Of a stretch of 5,547 nt of DNA, positions 4,638 through 5,547 are shown piece after piece (positions within the stretch are counted from its first letter, which is position 1; each line of letters begins with the position of its first letter). The stretch spans positions 1-5,547 of the forward strand of contig DNSU01000162.1 in NCBI GenBank assembly GCA_003499585.1, read 5' to 3'. The position numbers were made by a program, and so were the translations under genes. Below the pieces are notes generated by a model that searched no databases, was not told the DNA's origin, and was given only the letters and a program-made list of their open reading frames with translations. This DNA is from Cyanobacteria bacterium UBA9579. GTDB taxonomy: Bacteria > Cyanobacteriota > Vampirovibrionia > Gastranaerophilales > UBA9579.

Positions 4638-5423
4638 TTATAATAAACTTGCTATTGCGCTGTGTCGGCCTGTTTTTCCATTATCTTTTCTATATGAATA
4701 GAATAATGAATTTTTGCAACTAGTGCAATCATCCAGTGTATCAATATTTATAATTCCTGATTCTATAAGTTGTTGAGCATTCAACTTTTTTAAATCTACC
4801 TGAACTTTATCAATACCTGCTTCACTTTTAAATATACTGCTATGATTCTCGCTAATACTGTTGGCTAGCTCAAGGGCTACCTCACTGGAAACAGGATAAC
4901 AACACTGTCCAATTGTCGGGCCAATAGCAACTTTTATTCCTTCCACATCTGTATTAAACTCACTGGTTAATATATTAATAGCTTTCTTAACTATTCCTCT
5001 GGCAGTTCCTCTCCAGCCTGCATGGATAACGCCGACAACTCTTTCTTTAGGAGCATAAATAATTATAGGAGTACAATCTGCAAATAGCATCATTAATACA
5101 ATGCCTGGAACTGCACTAATTACTCCATCTGTTGAGGATACATCATCATTTATATCAGTTACAATCTTGATATTGTCTGTATGCTGCTGATCAGGATTTA
5201 CAATTAAGTCATAATTTAAATCCAGTATTCCGCATATTTTTTTCCTGTTCTCAATTACATATGGCTTAAATTCAGGCTGATTCGCGGTTCCTAAACTGAA
5301 AGAATTAAACGGTTCAGGAGTATTGCCCCCAATTCTTGTCGTAAAAGCATGAATAAGATTAGCATCATCCAGTATGCCTGATTTGTAATATTTAATACCT
5401 GATCGTTCTTCCAAATAAAACAT
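4638..5423 (-). CDS. pgeF: PgeF/YfiH family (laccase-domain) protein: peptidoglycan editing factor or purine nucleoside phosphorylase
   Basis: YfiH proteins are cytosolic Zn or Cu enzymes. Bacterial members were called polyphenol oxidases, human FAMIN and several bacterial homologues have purine nucleoside phosphorylase or adenosine deaminase activity, and E. coli PgeF limits misincorporation into peptidoglycan precursors. From ATG 5423 the protein has 261 residues, normal for the family. Landmarks: FTTRIGG (27-33), FNSFSLG (39-45), PDQQHTDNI (77-85, His81), LMMLFADCTPIIIYAP (110-125, Cys117), VIHAGWRGT (132-140, His134), AIGPTIGQCCYPV (166-178), DCTSC (232-236) and YSYRKDNGKTGRHSA (242-256). 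His81, Cys117 and His134 are the expected metal ligands. QQHTDN replaces the more usual QVHG-like loop. An in-frame TTG at 5441 would add six residues, but the ATG gives the typical MFYLEERSGIKY start and sits about 20 bases after the predicted transcription start. SD support is weak for both. It heads a transcript with the SEC-C gene. Confidence 0.92.
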   Translation of the reverse strand: MFYLEERSGIKYYKSGILDDANLIHAFTTRIGGNTPEPFNSFSLGTANQPEFKPYVIENRKKICGILDLNYDLIVNPDQQHTDNIKIVTDINDDVSSTDGVISAVPGIVLMMLFADCTPIIIYAPKERVVGVIHAGWRGTARGIVKKAINILTSEFNTDVEGIKVAIGPTIGQCCYPVSSEVALELANSISENHSSIFKSEAGIDKVQVDLKKLNAQQLIESGIINIDTLDDCTSCKNSLFYSYRKDNGKTGRHSAIASLL

Positions 5424-5450
5424 CTTAATAAAACTACCCAAATATAATGA

Positions 5451-5479
5451 TTTATACTATATTTTACTCGAATTGCTAA
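5451..5479 (-). promoter_or_regulatory. promoter candidate for pgeF and the SEC-C gene
   Basis: On the minus strand TTAGCA (5479-5474, four of six -35 bases) is followed at exactly 17 bases by TATAAA (5456-5451, five of six -10 bases). Transcription would start near 5444, about 20 bases before the preferred ATG. This would leave almost no leader for the alternative TTG start at 5441 and so favours the ATG. Confidence 0.5.
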
Positions 5480-5524
5480 TTAATTGAATCTCATAAGTCA
5501 TCAATTATTTCAATAATATTCCGC

Positions 5525-5540
5525 ATTGTCATCCTGAAGC
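5525..5540. repeat. possible second copy of the dispersed repeat, cut by the window edge
   Basis: ATTGTCATCCTGAAGC matches ATTGTCATTCTGAACG (3268-3283) at 13 of 16 positions, and the GTCATCCTGA opening is a common variant of this repeat family. The last seven bases of the window (ATAAAAC) do not continue the match, so this may be a diverged spacer form or a partial copy. Confidence 0.35.
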
Positions 5541-5547
5541 ATAAAAC

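Noticed and set aside
5424..5441. TTG at 5441 as the pgeF start
   Set aside because: It has no SD and lies almost on the predicted transcription start; the ATG at 5423 matches the usual family N-terminus.

Overview
This is an AT-rich bacterial chromosomal segment (roughly two thirds A+T by eye). It carries five complete protein genes and one gene cut by the left edge. The set is mostly housekeeping: riboflavin synthesis, an RNase Y-associated RicT/PSP1 factor, and PgeF (YfiH). A short type IV pilin-like protein and a poorly characterised SEC-C protein complete it. The taxon cannot be fixed from this window. Low GC, a PSP1/RicT protein, a Gram-negative-style prepilin with a four-residue leader and TGTCATTCTGAACGAAG-type dispersed repeats would suit a Melainabacteria/Vampirovibrionia-like or other uncultivated lineage. 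This is an inference, not a demonstration.

Layout, left to right. Positions 1-1120 (minus strand) hold ribE followed two bases later by the 5' part of ribBA, a translationally coupled riboflavin pair that runs off the left edge. Positions 1121-1372 are non-coding: a near-perfect 21-bp palindrome, a larger nested inverted repeat, a weak promoter candidate for ribE, and no recognisable FMN riboswitch. A nested palindromic element (1306-1375) follows, and its outer stem contains the ricT stop codon. ricT occupies 1373-2293 (minus). Positions 2294-2794 are a 500-base AT-rich divergent region with two hairpins, promoter-like -10 boxes facing each way, and a strong Shine-Dalgarno sequence with no start codon at normal spacing. 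A solitary prepilin gene (2795-3187) is the only plus-strand gene and ends at a strong, probably bidirectional terminator. It converges on a SEC-C gene (3314-4612) that lies 25 bases behind pgeF (4638-5423), both on the minus strand and probably one transcript from a promoter near 5451-5479.

Functionally, RibBA and RibE make the DHBP building block (and possibly the pyrimidine precursor) and perform the last step of riboflavin synthesis. RicT would act in RNA processing, PgeF in metal-dependent nucleoside or peptidoglycan quality control, and the pilin in an envelope filament or pseudopilus whose assembly genes are elsewhere. I found no defence system, CRISPR array, transposase, rRNA or tRNA. 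The parts most worth a second look are the palindromic and repeat elements between the genes, the pilin with its long leader region, and the uncharacterised N-terminal region of the SEC-C protein.
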